Below are positions 8,664-16,257 of a stretch of DNA of 64,000 bases, in pieces. The position numbers and the translations under genes are program-made. The DNA is from Streptomyces antarcticus (GTDB lineage Bacteria; Actinomycetota; Actinomycetes; Streptomycetales; Streptomycetaceae), in assembly GCF_026627255.1 (NCBI RefSeq), contig NZ_JAPNLM010000001.1:496001-560000 (forward strand). Reading direction: 5' to 3'. Position 1 is the first letter of the stretch; every line of letters begins with the position of its first letter. Under the pieces are notes generated by a model. It made no database searches and had not been told where the DNA came from. It saw nothing but the letters and a program-made list of their open reading frames with translations.

Positions 8664-8924
8664 ATGAGCGAGTGCACCCACGTTGCCGAACTGCCGCGCC
8701 CCGAGCCCATCCCCTCTGCCCAGACCTGCCCCGAATGTCTGGCGGTCGGCAGCCATCCCGTGCAGTTGCGGATGTGTCTCGGGTGCGGCCACGTGGCTTG
8801 TTGCGATTCCTCCCCGTTCCGGCACGCCTCGGCGCACCACCGGGAGAGCGGGCATCCCGTGATGCGGAGCTTCGAACCGGGCGAGACGTGGCGCTGGTGT
8901 TTTGTCGACGGTTCGATCGTCTGA
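8664..8924 (+). CDS. UBP-type zinc finger protein
   Basis: This 86-residue protein is almost entirely one ZnF-UBP domain: CxH near the N-terminus (CTHV), CPEC, CLGCGHVACC, then histidines in FRHASAHHRESGHPV. In eukaryotes the fold binds ubiquitin C-termini; the bacterial single-domain versions have no known role. The start ATG at 8664 gives the CTH motif at residues 4-6. It lies between the divergent antiporter gene and the SigH locus and is transcribed towards the latter. Confidence 0.85.
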   Translation: MSECTHVAELPRPEPIPSAQTCPECLAVGSHPVQLRMCLGCGHVACCDSSPFRHASAHHRESGHPVMRSFEPGETWRWCFVDGSIV

Positions 8925-8933
8925 GGTGGGGTA
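8910..8933 (+). promoter_or_regulatory. Possible SigB-type promoter before the anti-sigma gene
   Basis: GGTTC at 8910-8914 and GGGTA at 8929-8933 resemble the GNTT and GGGTA elements used by Streptomyces SigB-family sigma factors, spaced 15 bp from GGTT to GGGTA. The sigH operon of S. coelicolor is known to have stress-induced promoters of this class. It is a weak match on its own. Confidence 0.25.
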
Positions 8934-9128
8934 GGTCAACCCTCCGCCGGTTCCCCCGATTTGACCCCGCAGACCCCTAGCCACTGTGCGTACCCATGGG
9001 CTTACCATCAGTCACTGGACGTGCAGGAGGGTGCTCTCAGCGGGCGCCGCGAGGGGTGCCGCGACACGATCGCCCGGATCGCGATAGCGTCACCGGCGAA
9101 CAGAGCTCGTACCACCTTGGAGGTGAGG

Positions 9129-9542
9129 GTGTCCCAGATCGCAGGCGAGCCCGGGACCCAGGACTTCGTGGAAGTCCGGCTGCCCGCTGCGGGTGCCTAC
9201 CTGTCGGTGCTGCGAACGGCCACGGCCGGCCTCGCGGCACGTTTGGACTTCACCCTCGACGAGATCGAGGACCTCCGCATCGCGGTGGACGAAGCCTGCG
9301 CGATCCTGCTCCAGCAGGCCGTGCCCGGCTCCGTCCTCAGCTGCGTCTTCCGGCTGATCGACGATTCGCTGGAAGTGACCGTTTCGGCACCCACGACGGA
9401 CGGGCGCGCTCCCGAGCGCGACACGTTCGCGTGGACGGTCCTGTCGGCCCTGGCCGGCAAGGTCGAGGCCACGGTCGAGGAGAACAAGACAGTGAGCATC
9501 AGCCTCTACAAACAACGCGGCGCGGGACCAGGACCGGCGTGA
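9129..9542 (+). CDS. rshA: RsbW-like anti-sigma factor (ATPase/kinase fold)
   Basis: This 137-residue GHKL-type anti-sigma factor has the N-box-like LRIAVDEACAILL (residues about 58-70) and a weak C-terminal G-box region. It would bind and inhibit the sigma factor encoded next to it. The start is GTG at 9129 with GGAGGTGAG just upstream. Its stop overlaps a possible GTG start of the sigma gene (GTGA at 9539-9542), indicating translational coupling. By gene order and size it matches the S. coelicolor anti-SigH protein (called RshA, UshX or PrsH in different papers). Confidence 0.82.
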   Translation: MSQIAGEPGTQDFVEVRLPAAGAYLSVLRTATAGLAARLDFTLDEIEDLRIAVDEACAILLQQAVPGSVLSCVFRLIDDSLEVTVSAPTTDGRAPERDTFAWTVLSALAGKVEATVEENKTVSISLYKQRGAGPGPA

Positions 9543-9697
9543 GCGGCGGGGAGATCCCGGTGCGGGGCGGGGATCGGCCCCGGGTACGACACGAGGTCGA
9601 CGGCGGCATCCCGGAACAGCAGCACGCCCGGCCGCACCCGGCTGAGACGGATGCGGAAGACGGCTTTTTGGACTCGGCGGAGCGACGGGCGGGCCCT

Positions 9698-10567
9698 ATG
9701 AGCGACAACCAGCACGAAGAACCACAGCCATCACAGCCACCCGAGGCCGCTGCCACGGCCCCGGAGGCCCCTCCGGCACCGGTGTTCCACACGACACCGG
9801 CTCTGCCGGACCCGCGCGACCGCAGCGGCGCGCGGGCCCTGTTCATCGAACTGCGGGCGCTGCCCGACGGGTCGGTGGAGAAGGCGGAGCTGCGCAACCG
9901 CCTGGTGCGGATGCACCTGCCGCTGGTCGAGCACCTCGCGCGGCGCTTCCGCAACCGCGGTGAGCCGCTCGACGACCTGACGCAGGTGGCGACGATCGGC
10001 CTGATCAAGTCGGTGGACCGGTTCGACCCGGACCGCGGCGTCGAGTTCTCCACGTACGCCACGCCCACGGTGGTCGGCGAGATCAAGCGCCACTTCCGTG
10101 ACAAGGGCTGGGCGGTACGGGTGCCGCGGCGCCTGCAGGAGCTGCGGCTCTCGCTGACGACCGCCACGGCCGAGCTGTCGCAGCAGCACGGCCGCTCCCC
10201 CACGGTGCACGAACTGGCCGAGCGGCTGGGGATCTCCGAGGAGGAGGTGCTGGAGGGACTGGAATCGGCCAATGCCTACAGCACGCTCTCCCTGGACGTC
10301 CCGGACACCGACGACGAGTCGCCGGCGGTCGCGGACACCCTGGGCTCGGAGGACGAGGCGCTGGAGGGGGTCGAGTACCGGGAGTCCCTCAAGCCCCTGC
10401 TGGAGGGGCTGCCGCCGAGGGAGAAGCGGATCCTGCTGCTGCGGTTCTTCGGCAACATGACCCAGTCGCAGATCGCCCTGGAGGTCGGCATCTCCCAGAT
10501 GCACGTCTCCCGGCTGCTGGCCCGCACCCTGGCCCAGCTGCGGGAGAAGCTCCTCGTCGAGGAGTGA
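9698..10567 (+). CDS. sigH: SigB/SigF-family RNA polymerase sigma factor, SigH-like
   Basis: From the ATG at 9698 this is a 289-residue sigma-70 group 3 factor. An unstructured Pro/Ala-rich leader of about 40 residues precedes region 2 (RNRGEPLDDLTQVATIGL and FSTYATPTVVGEIKRHFRDKGW), region 3 and region 4 (PPREKRILLLRFFGNMTQSQIA plus the helix-turn-helix). A GTG at 9539, overlapping the anti-sigma stop, is in frame and would add 53 residues of lower third-position GC. S. coelicolor SigH is reported to exist in several sizes, so both starts may be used. Regulation is by the preceding anti-sigma factor. Confidence 0.85.
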   Translation: MSDNQHEEPQPSQPPEAAATAPEAPPAPVFHTTPALPDPRDRSGARALFIELRALPDGSVEKAELRNRLVRMHLPLVEHLARRFRNRGEPLDDLTQVATIGLIKSVDRFDPDRGVEFSTYATPTVVGEIKRHFRDKGWAVRVPRRLQELRLSLTTATAELSQQHGRSPTVHELAERLGISEEEVLEGLESANAYSTLSLDVPDTDDESPAVADTLGSEDEALEGVEYRESLKPLLEGLPPREKRILLLRFFGNMTQSQIALEVGISQMHVSRLLARTLAQLREKLLVEE

Positions 10568-10604
10568 CGCGCGCCACCGGTGTCGTACGGGTTGGCCGTA
10601 CGGG

Positions 10605-11054
10605 TTATCGGGCCTCTTCCCGGGGCCCGATTCCGAGGGCCCGCGTGGCCGTCGGGTTCACCAGCAGCGCGACGACGGCCACGGCGGCCACCGCCAGGGC
10701 GGCCGCGGCGGCGACCATCGCGCCGCCGGCGCCGTAGAGGGTCCAGGCCACCGGGAACGCCAGCAGCTGGGTGATCAGTGCCGGGCCGCGGCTCCAGCGG
10801 CGGCCCAGCCGCAGCCCGCGGGCCGCGACCAGCGGCAGCGCGGCGAGGGCGAGCAGGGTGATCCCGCCCGTCTCGGCCTGCTGCGGGGAGTCGGGGTCGC
10901 CCGCGATGCCCACGAACAGCATGTAGACGCCGAGGCCCGCCAGGGCCAGGCCCTCCGCGGCGGTGAGCGCGGCGGCGGCGGTCAGCCGGCCGGGCGGCGC
11001 GGGGGTCTCGGCGGCGGTGGTGGCGGGGGCGCTCTGGGGCTGCTTCGTACTCAC
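10605..11054 (-). CDS. Integral membrane protein of unknown function
   Basis: The predicted product has 149 residues from the GTG at 11054: a polar Thr/Pro/Ala-rich leader of about 25 residues and then four hydrophobic segments (about 28-50, 62-80, 90-108, 112-135). No family is recognised. It is convergent with the sigma gene (37 bp apart) and divergent from the lipid kinase gene. Conserved position next to the SigH locus is the only hint of function. Third-position GC supports coding. Confidence 0.65.
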   Translation of the reverse strand: MSTKQPQSAPATTAAETPAPPGRLTAAAALTAAEGLALAGLGVYMLFVGIAGDPDSPQQAETGGITLLALAALPLVAARGLRLGRRWSRGPALITQLLAFPVAWTLYGAGGAMVAAAAALAVAAVAVVALLVNPTATRALGIGPREEAR

Positions 11055-11138
11055 CCCAGCAGCGTAGCGGCGTGCCCGCGGGCCCGGAGGGGACGGCCAG
11101 TAGGGTCGGCATATGAAGGGGTGGGTAGTCTGGCGCTC

Positions 11139-12104
11139 ATGCGTGCACTTCTCGTGGCCAACCCAGCAGCGACGACGACCAGTGCGCGCACGCGTGACGT
11201 CCTGACCCACGCCCTGGCCAGCGAGATGAAGCTGGAGGCGGTGACGACCGAGTACCGGGGTCACGCCCGGGACCTGGGCCGCAGGGCGGCCGAAAGCGGC
11301 TTGGACCTCGTCGTCGCCCTGGGCGGCGACGGCACGGTCAACGAGGTCGTCAACGGGCTCCTGCACAACGGGCCCGACCCGGAGCGGCTGCCCCGGCTGG
11401 CGGTGGTCCCCGGCGGTTCCACCAACGTGTTCGCCCGCGCCCTCGGGCTGCCCAACGACGCGGTCGAGGCGACCGGCGCCCTGCTGGACGCGCTGCGCGA
11501 GCAGCGCGAGCGGACGGTGGGCCTGGGCCTGGCGGCCGGCACCCCGGGCACCGAGGACGAGTCCGTCCCTGCGCGCTGGTTCACGTTCTGCGCGGGCTTC
11601 GGCTTCGACGCGGGCGTCGTGGGCCGGGTCGAGCAGCAGCGGGAGCGGGGCAAGCGTTCGACGCACGCCCTGTACGTACGACAGCTGCTGCGCCAGTACC
11701 TGGAGGAACCGAACCGGCGGCACGGCACGGTCACCCTGGAGCGCCCCGGCGCGGCTCCGGTGCCGGACCTGGTGCTGTCGATAGTGTGCAACACCTCCCC
11801 GTGGACGTATCTGGGCAATCGTCCGCTTTACGCCTCACCGGAGGCGTCGTTCGATACCGCGCTTGACGTATTGGCACTCAATCGTTTGTCAACTCCGGCG
11901 GTCGCCCGGTACGCCACGCAGCTCCTGACCTCGACTCCTGAGAGGGGTCCGCACGGCAAGCACGCGGTGTCTCTGCACGATCTGACGGACTTCACCTTGC
12001 AATCCAAGGTGCCACTTCCGTTCCAGATGGACGGAGACCACCTCGGCCTGCGGACCAGCGTTCAGTTCACAGGCGTACGCCGCGCACTGCGTGTGATTGT
12101 GTGA
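11139..12104 (+). CDS. Diacylglycerol kinase family lipid kinase
   Basis: The 321-residue protein has the DAGK catalytic signature LVVALGGDGTVNEVVNGLL (about 56-74) and the downstream PGGSTNVFAR glycine-rich loop. These enzymes phosphorylate diacylglycerol or related lipids; YegS-like relatives act on other lipids. I chose the ATG at 11139 because MRALLVANP is the usual beginning of the fold; a GTG at 11121 would add six residues. A cytosolic or membrane-peripheral location is expected. It is followed by a 316-bp gap and wblE. Confidence 0.87.
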   Translation: MRALLVANPAATTTSARTRDVLTHALASEMKLEAVTTEYRGHARDLGRRAAESGLDLVVALGGDGTVNEVVNGLLHNGPDPERLPRLAVVPGGSTNVFARALGLPNDAVEATGALLDALREQRERTVGLGLAAGTPGTEDESVPARWFTFCAGFGFDAGVVGRVEQQRERGKRSTHALYVRQLLRQYLEEPNRRHGTVTLERPGAAPVPDLVLSIVCNTSPWTYLGNRPLYASPEASFDTALDVLALNRLSTPAVARYATQLLTSTPERGPHGKHAVSLHDLTDFTLQSKVPLPFQMDGDHLGLRTSVQFTGVRRALRVIV

Positions 12105-12420
12105 GTAGAAGGGCCGAAAGTCCTTTCACTCGAACGTTTACACGCCAGTCCACCCCTAGGAACTAGGGCTGTGACCTAGTAGACACCGACGAATCAAAAA
12201 AAACTTTCCGGAAGGGGTTGTATCCCCGTCCGAGGTTTGCGAATCTCTACATGGCGGTTGGGACAGCCCGCACAACCCGGCACCCACACAGACCGCCAGA
12301 ACCCCTCCACGAATCCTTGACTCCGGGCAACCGGGCGGTCGACCTTCCCTCACGGGGGGATTCGTGAAAGCGTTCACATTCACAAGCAACCTGTTCGCAA
12401 TACAAGGAGATGGAGCAGCC
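12105..12420. other. 316-bp intergenic region before wblE
   Basis: No coding potential is seen. It holds ACTAGG and CCTAGT arms (12162-12180) that could end the kinase transcript, an A-rich run at 12195-12204, and a GTGAA/TTCAC inverted repeat listed separately. Its length suggests a complex wblE promoter region. Confidence 0.5.
12364..12377. promoter_or_regulatory. 14-bp inverted repeat upstream of wblE
   Basis: GTGAA and TTCAC arms are separated by 4 bp, 44 bp before the start codon. It is a plausible operator; no factor is assigned. Confidence 0.3.
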
Positions 12421-12678
12421 ATGGACTGGCGTCACAACGCCGTTTGTCGTGAGGAAGACCCGGAACTCTTCTTCCCCATCGGCAACACCGGTCCTGCGCT
12501 GCTGCAGATCGAGGAAGCCAAGGCCGTCTGCCGCCGCTGCCCCGTCATGGAGCAGTGCCTGCAGTGGGCACTCGAGTCCGGTCAGGACTCCGGTGTCTGG
12601 GGCGGTCTGAGCGAGGACGAGCGCCGCGCGATGAAGCGCCGCGCCGCTCGCAACCGGGCGCGCAACGCAAGCGCCTGA
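12421..12678 (+). CDS. wblE: WhiB-family iron-sulfur transcription factor WblE
   Basis: This 85-residue WhiB-like protein has the four cluster cysteines C9, C37, C40 and C46 (CxxCx5C), the GVWGG turn motif, and a C-terminal Arg-rich tail for DNA binding. Such proteins bind [4Fe-4S] and usually act with the principal sigma factor. Length and neighbours (a PdtaS-like kinase downstream, the SigH locus upstream) match wblE of S. coelicolor. The start ATG at 12421 follows GGAG at 6-bp spacing. It is ended by a strong hairpin. Confidence 0.92.
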   Translation: MDWRHNAVCREEDPELFFPIGNTGPALLQIEEAKAVCRRCPVMEQCLQWALESGQDSGVWGGLSEDERRAMKRRAARNRARNASA

Positions 12679-12744
12679 CAACGACTTTCGAGCCTCGACG
12701 CGCAGCGCGTAGTACCTGCCACAAGCGCTTAGCAACGTGCTCTT

Positions 12745-12778
12745 GAGCCCCGGACCGGGAAGATTCGGTCCGGGGCTC
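12745..12778. terminator. Bidirectional terminator between wblE and the sensor kinase
   Basis: A 12-bp perfect stem (GAGCCCCGGACC with GGTCCGGGGCTC) lies in the gap between convergent genes. Confidence 0.8.
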
Positions 12779-12830
12779 AGTGCTGTCCGGGGCGCGGGCC
12801 GAGCCGTCACCCTGAGTGACGCTCCCGCGG

Positions 12831-14300
12831 CTACTTCTGCGGGCTGGACGGTATGTCGAGCACGACCTTGGTGCCGCGCGGCTCGGCCCGGAGCATGTCG
12901 AACGTGCCGCCGAGCTCCCCCTCCACCAGGGTCCGTACGATCTGGAGCCCGAGGTTGCCGGCCCGCTGGGGGTCGAACCCCTCGGGCAGGCCGCAACCGT
13001 CGTCGAGCACCGTGATCAGCAGCCGCCCGTCCGTGCGGCCCACGCCGGTACGGGTCGCGGACACCTCCACGGTGCCGCCCTCCCCCTGGGTGAAGGCGTG
13101 TTCCAGGGCGTTCTGCACGACCTCGGCCAGCACCATCGACAGCGGGGTGGCGACCTCCGCGTCCAGGATGCCGAACCGCCCGGTGCGCCGGCAGTCGACC
13201 CGGCCCGGGGAGATCTCCGAGACCATGGCGATGACCCGGTCGGCGATCTCGTCGAACTCCACCCGCTCGTCCAGGTTCTGAGACAGCGTCTCGTGCACGA
13301 TCGCGATCGAACCGACGCGGCGCACCGCCTCGTTGAGCGCTTCGCGGCCTTGCGGCGAATCCATGCGGCGGGCCTGGAGCCGCAAGAGCGCGGCCACGGT
13401 CTGGAGGTTGTTCTTCACCCGGTGGTGGATCTCCCGGATGGTCGCGTCCTTGGTGATCAATTCGCGTTCGCGACGCCGCAGTTCCGTGACGTCGCGGCAG
13501 AGCACCAGCGAGCCGATGCGGGTGCCCTTCGGCTTCAGCGGGATCGCGCGCAGCTGGATGACCCCGCCGTTGCCCTCGACCTCGGTCTCCCGGGGCGCCC
13601 AGCCGCTGGCGAGTTTGACCAGGGCCTCGTCGACGGGGCCGCGGGAGGGGGCCAGTTCGGTGGTCGTGTCGCCGAGGTGCTGGCCGACGAGGTCGGAGGC
13701 GAGGCCGAGCCGGTGGTAGGCGGACAGGGCGTTCGGGGACGCGTAGGTCACCACGCCGTCGATGTCGACGCGGATCAGGCCGTCGCCGACCCGGGGGGAG
13801 GCGTCCATGTCGACCTGCTGGCCGGGGAACGGGAAGGAGCCCGCCGCGATCATCTGGGCCAGGTCGGAGGCGGACTGGAGGTAGGTCAGCTCCAGCCGGC
13901 TCGGTGTACGCACGGTGAGCAGGTTGGTGTTGCGCGCGATGACGCCCAGCACCCGCCCCTCGCGGCGCACCGGGATCGACTCGACACGGACCGGTACCTC
14001 CTCACGCCACTCCGGGTCGCCCTCGCGCACGATCCGGCCCTCGTCGAGCGCGGCGTCGAGCAGCGGGCGGCGGCCGCGCGGCACCAGGTGGCCGACCATG
14101 TCGTCCTGGTACGAGGTCGGACCGGTGTTCGGGCGCATCTGGGCGACCGAGACGTACCGGGAGCCGTCGAGGGTGGGAACCCACAGCACGAGGTCGGCGA
14201 AGGACAGGTCGGAGAGCAGTTGCCACTCCGAGACCAGCAGGTGGAGCCACTCCAGGTCGGTTTCACTGAGAGCGGTGTGCTGGCGTACGAGGTCGTTCAT
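12831..14300 (-). CDS. Cytosolic sensor histidine kinase, HisKA_2 type (PdtaS-like)
   Basis: This 489-residue kinase has no membrane helices. The order is a GAF-like N-terminal domain (about 1-150), a PAS-like domain (about 170-280), then the HisKA_2 phosphoacceptor box EIHHRVKNNLQT (about 292) and a HATPase_c domain with N-box NALEHA and G-box DDGCGLP. This is the architecture of actinobacterial PdtaS, whose partner is an ANTAR-type RNA-binding regulator encoded elsewhere. I chose the ATG at 14300 (MNDLVRQH); a GTG nine bases earlier is possible. It is convergent with wblE. A DasR-like 16-mer lies about 145 bp upstream of its start. Confidence 0.88.
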   Translation of the reverse strand: MNDLVRQHTALSETDLEWLHLLVSEWQLLSDLSFADLVLWVPTLDGSRYVSVAQMRPNTGPTSYQDDMVGHLVPRGRRPLLDAALDEGRIVREGDPEWREEVPVRVESIPVRREGRVLGVIARNTNLLTVRTPSRLELTYLQSASDLAQMIAAGSFPFPGQQVDMDASPRVGDGLIRVDIDGVVTYASPNALSAYHRLGLASDLVGQHLGDTTTELAPSRGPVDEALVKLASGWAPRETEVEGNGGVIQLRAIPLKPKGTRIGSLVLCRDVTELRRRERELITKDATIREIHHRVKNNLQTVAALLRLQARRMDSPQGREALNEAVRRVGSIAIVHETLSQNLDERVEFDEIADRVIAMVSEISPGRVDCRRTGRFGILDAEVATPLSMVLAEVVQNALEHAFTQGEGGTVEVSATRTGVGRTDGRLLITVLDDGCGLPEGFDPQRAGNLGLQIVRTLVEGELGGTFDMLRAEPRGTKVVLDIPSSPQK

Positions 14301-14674
14301 GGAGGGCACGTGGCGAGCGTACCCCGGGTATCGCCGATGACTTTCCCCACGGGATCACGCAGGAGTACCCAGGAGAGGGCCCGGCGGCGTAGTGTTGGAG
14401 GAAGTGACGGGATTTCGGGTGCCGTCATTGGATGGACAGAACAGAATGGTCTAGTCCACAATTGACTTAAGCTTCCGCCCTCCCCGCACAGGAGGACGGA
14501 TCGAGGTAAGCCGCGCGCTCTGCCCTGACCGCGCAGGCTCCTCCCACCGGCCGCCGGGAACCGCACACCCGACGGCCGTAAGTACTCCGGGCTACGGTGC
14601 CGGATGGGCTGAGGGTCCCGTCCTGCACCGTGGCCCAGAGGAACCCCGGCAAGACCGTCGGCGCCATCGCCGCG
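14301..14674. other. 374-bp intergenic region between sensor kinase and TetR gene
   Basis: I find no gene here. Apart from the DasR-like site at 14445-14460, it holds a short hairpin (CCGCCCTCC with GGAGG-CGG, about 14475-14497). The right part is the 3' flank of the leftward TetR gene. Confidence 0.5.
14445..14460. promoter_or_regulatory. DasR-like site (dre) upstream of the sensor kinase
   Basis: The sequence AATGGTCTAGTCCACA matches 13 of 16 positions of the published DasR element ACTGGTCTAGACCACT, with the TGGTCTAG core intact. It sits in the promoter region of the leftward kinase gene. The distance to the start codon (about 145 bp) is compatible with promoter overlap. Confidence 0.5.
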
Positions 14675-15271
14675 CTACTCCTCGGGCCAGGCCCGCAGCG
14701 CCAGTGCCGCCACCGCCTCCAGCTCCTCCCGGGTAGCCCCGTCGCGCGACTGCTGGGACATCCCCTGGAGGACGGCTCCCGCGTAGCGGGCCAGCGCCCG
14801 CGCGTCCGTGTCCGCGGGGAGGACTCCGGTGGCCACATCGGCCCGGATACGGCTCTCGAACATCGCCAGGCTGGCGTCGCGCCGCTCGCGCAGAGCCTGC
14901 GCGACCTCGTCGGAAGTGGTGTTGACCGCCGCGCTGATCACCATGCAGCCGGGCGGGTGGGCCGGGTCGGTGTAGACCTCGGCGGCCTCGTGCAGGACCC
15001 GTCCGACGGCCGCGCGGGCGGTGGGCTCCTCGGCGAGCGCCACGGCCGCGAAGTCCGCGTACCGGCTGCCGTAGACCACCACGACCTCGTCGAAGAGCTT
15101 GCGCTTGTCCCCGAAGGCCGCGTAGAGGCTGGGCGCGCCGATGCCCAGGGCCCGGGTCAGGTCGGCGATGGACGTCGCCTCGTAGCCGCGGTCCCAGAAG
15201 GCGAGCATCGCCTTGTCGAGGGCGGCGTCGCGGTCGAAGGAGCGGGGCCTGCCGCGCTGTCCGGTCACCAT
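14675..15271 (-). CDS. TetR-family transcriptional regulator
   Basis: This 198-residue TetR-type repressor has an N-terminal helix-turn-helix (about 10-57: FDRDAALDKAMLAFWDRGYEATSIADLTRALGIGAPSLYAAFGDK) and a C-terminal ligand domain (CMVISAAV segment) of the kind seen in regulators of small-molecule or quinone-type compounds. It is divergent from an SDR gene over 84 bp that contain paired TAGCGnCC motifs. Control of the SDR gene and itself is inferred. Confidence 0.88.
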   Translation of the reverse strand: MVTGQRGRPRSFDRDAALDKAMLAFWDRGYEATSIADLTRALGIGAPSLYAAFGDKRKLFDEVVVVYGSRYADFAAVALAEEPTARAAVGRVLHEAAEVYTDPAHPPGCMVISAAVNTTSDEVAQALRERRDASLAMFESRIRADVATGVLPADTDARALARYAGAVLQGMSQQSRDGATREELEAVAALALRAWPEE

Positions 15272-15283
15272 GCGCTGATTCTA

Positions 15284-15330
15284 TAGCGGCCGCTAGGGAA
15301 TCTGGTACGTTCCTTTCTGTAGCGACCACT
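15284..15330. promoter_or_regulatory. Paired putative TetR operators
   Basis: TAGCGGCCGCTA (15284-15295) is a perfect 12-bp palindrome, and TAGCGACCACT (15320-15330) repeats it imperfectly 36 bp on. Both lie in the 84-bp gap between the divergent TetR and SDR genes, where they would cover both promoters. Confidence 0.5.
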
Positions 15331-15355
15331 CAAGATTACTGAAGGGGGGCGCGCC

Positions 15356-16117
15356 ATGGGCGTGCTCAAGGGGAAGACGGCACTGGTCACGGGCGGCAGC
15401 CGGGGCATCGGGCGGGCGGTCGCCCGGCGCCTCGCACGGGACGGGGCGCTGGTGGCCGTGCACTACGGGCACGACGCGGCGGCGGCGCGGGAGACGGTGG
15501 AGCTGATCGAGGCGGCCGGCGGGCGGGCGTTCGCGGTCCGGGCGGTGCTCGGGGTGCCGGGGGACGCGCGGGCACTCTGGGCGGCGTACGAGGCCCATCC
15601 CGCGCACACCGACGGGGTCGACATCCTGGTGAACAACGCGGGGGCGGCCACCTTCGCGGGCATCGAGGAGACCGACGAGGAGGCGTACGACCAGATCCAC
15701 GCGCTGAACGCCAAGGCCTCGTTCTTCGTGATCAAGCACGGGCTGGACCGGCTGCGCGACGGGGGCCGGATCGTGAACGTCACCGGCACGCCCGACATCG
15801 CCCTGCCCGCGATCCTGGCCACCGTCATGGCCAAGGGCGCGGTGAACGCCCTGACCCGGTCCCTGTCCGCGGCCCTCGCCCCGCGCGCGATCACCGTGAA
15901 CTCGGTGGGCCCGGGCATCACCGAGACCGACCTGAACGCGGCCTGGCTGGCGGATCCGGCGGCCCGGGCCCACGCGGCCTCCCGCTCGGTCTTCGACCGC
16001 GTCGGCACCGTGGAGGAGGTCGCCGACGTGGTGGCGTTCCTCGCCTCTCCGGACTCCCGCTGGATGACGGGCCAGCACCTGGACGCGACCGGCGGCCTCC
16101 AGCTGGCGCTGCTCTAG
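15356..16117 (+). CDS. Short-chain dehydrogenase/reductase family protein lacking the catalytic Ser/Tyr
   Basis: The 253-residue Rossmann protein has the classical SDR nucleotide loop TGGSRGIGR (12-20), NNAG (93-96), Asn118 and the C-terminal GQHLDATGG. In the active-site stretch the catalytic Ser pair reads Thr143-Gly144, and the Tyr of YxxxK is Thr156 with Lys160 kept. The reading frame is intact through this region. It should therefore bind NAD(P) but is unlikely to reduce carbonyls by the normal SDR mechanism. The start ATG at 15356 follows GGGGGG-type purines. Its regulator is probably the divergent TetR gene. Confidence 0.85.
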   Translation: MGVLKGKTALVTGGSRGIGRAVARRLARDGALVAVHYGHDAAAARETVELIEAAGGRAFAVRAVLGVPGDARALWAAYEAHPAHTDGVDILVNNAGAATFAGIEETDEEAYDQIHALNAKASFFVIKHGLDRLRDGGRIVNVTGTPDIALPAILATVMAKGAVNALTRSLSAALAPRAITVNSVGPGITETDLNAAWLADPAARAHAASRSVFDRVGTVEEVADVVAFLASPDSRWMTGQHLDATGGLQLALL

Positions 16118-16207
16118 ACGACGGGACTCCGGGAGGCCGCGGCCGGACTTCCGGACCACCATGGGAGGAGTGCGCGGAGCCGGACACGGGGGGCCCAGCT
16201 CTGCTAG

Positions 16208-16223
16208 ATTGGTCTATACCACA
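16208..16223. promoter_or_regulatory. DasR-responsive element upstream of nagB
   Basis: ATTGGTCTATACCACA, 34 bp before the nagB start, matches 13 of 16 positions of ACTGGTCTAGACCACT. DasR control of nagB is established in S. coelicolor. Confidence 0.85.
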
Positions 16224-16257
16224 ACACGCCCACACCTCTCAGATCGGCAGGCCCCGC

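Noticed and set aside
12210..12237. GGAAG ... GTT upstream of wblE as a SigR promoter
   Set aside because: The spacer is 20 bp and the fifth base of the -35 is wrong; the SigR consensus needs about 18 bp after GGAAT.
15297..15324. GGAAT ... GTA upstream of the SDR gene as a SigR promoter
   Set aside because: The spacer is 17 bp and the -10 is GTA; the region is better explained by the paired TetR-type operators.
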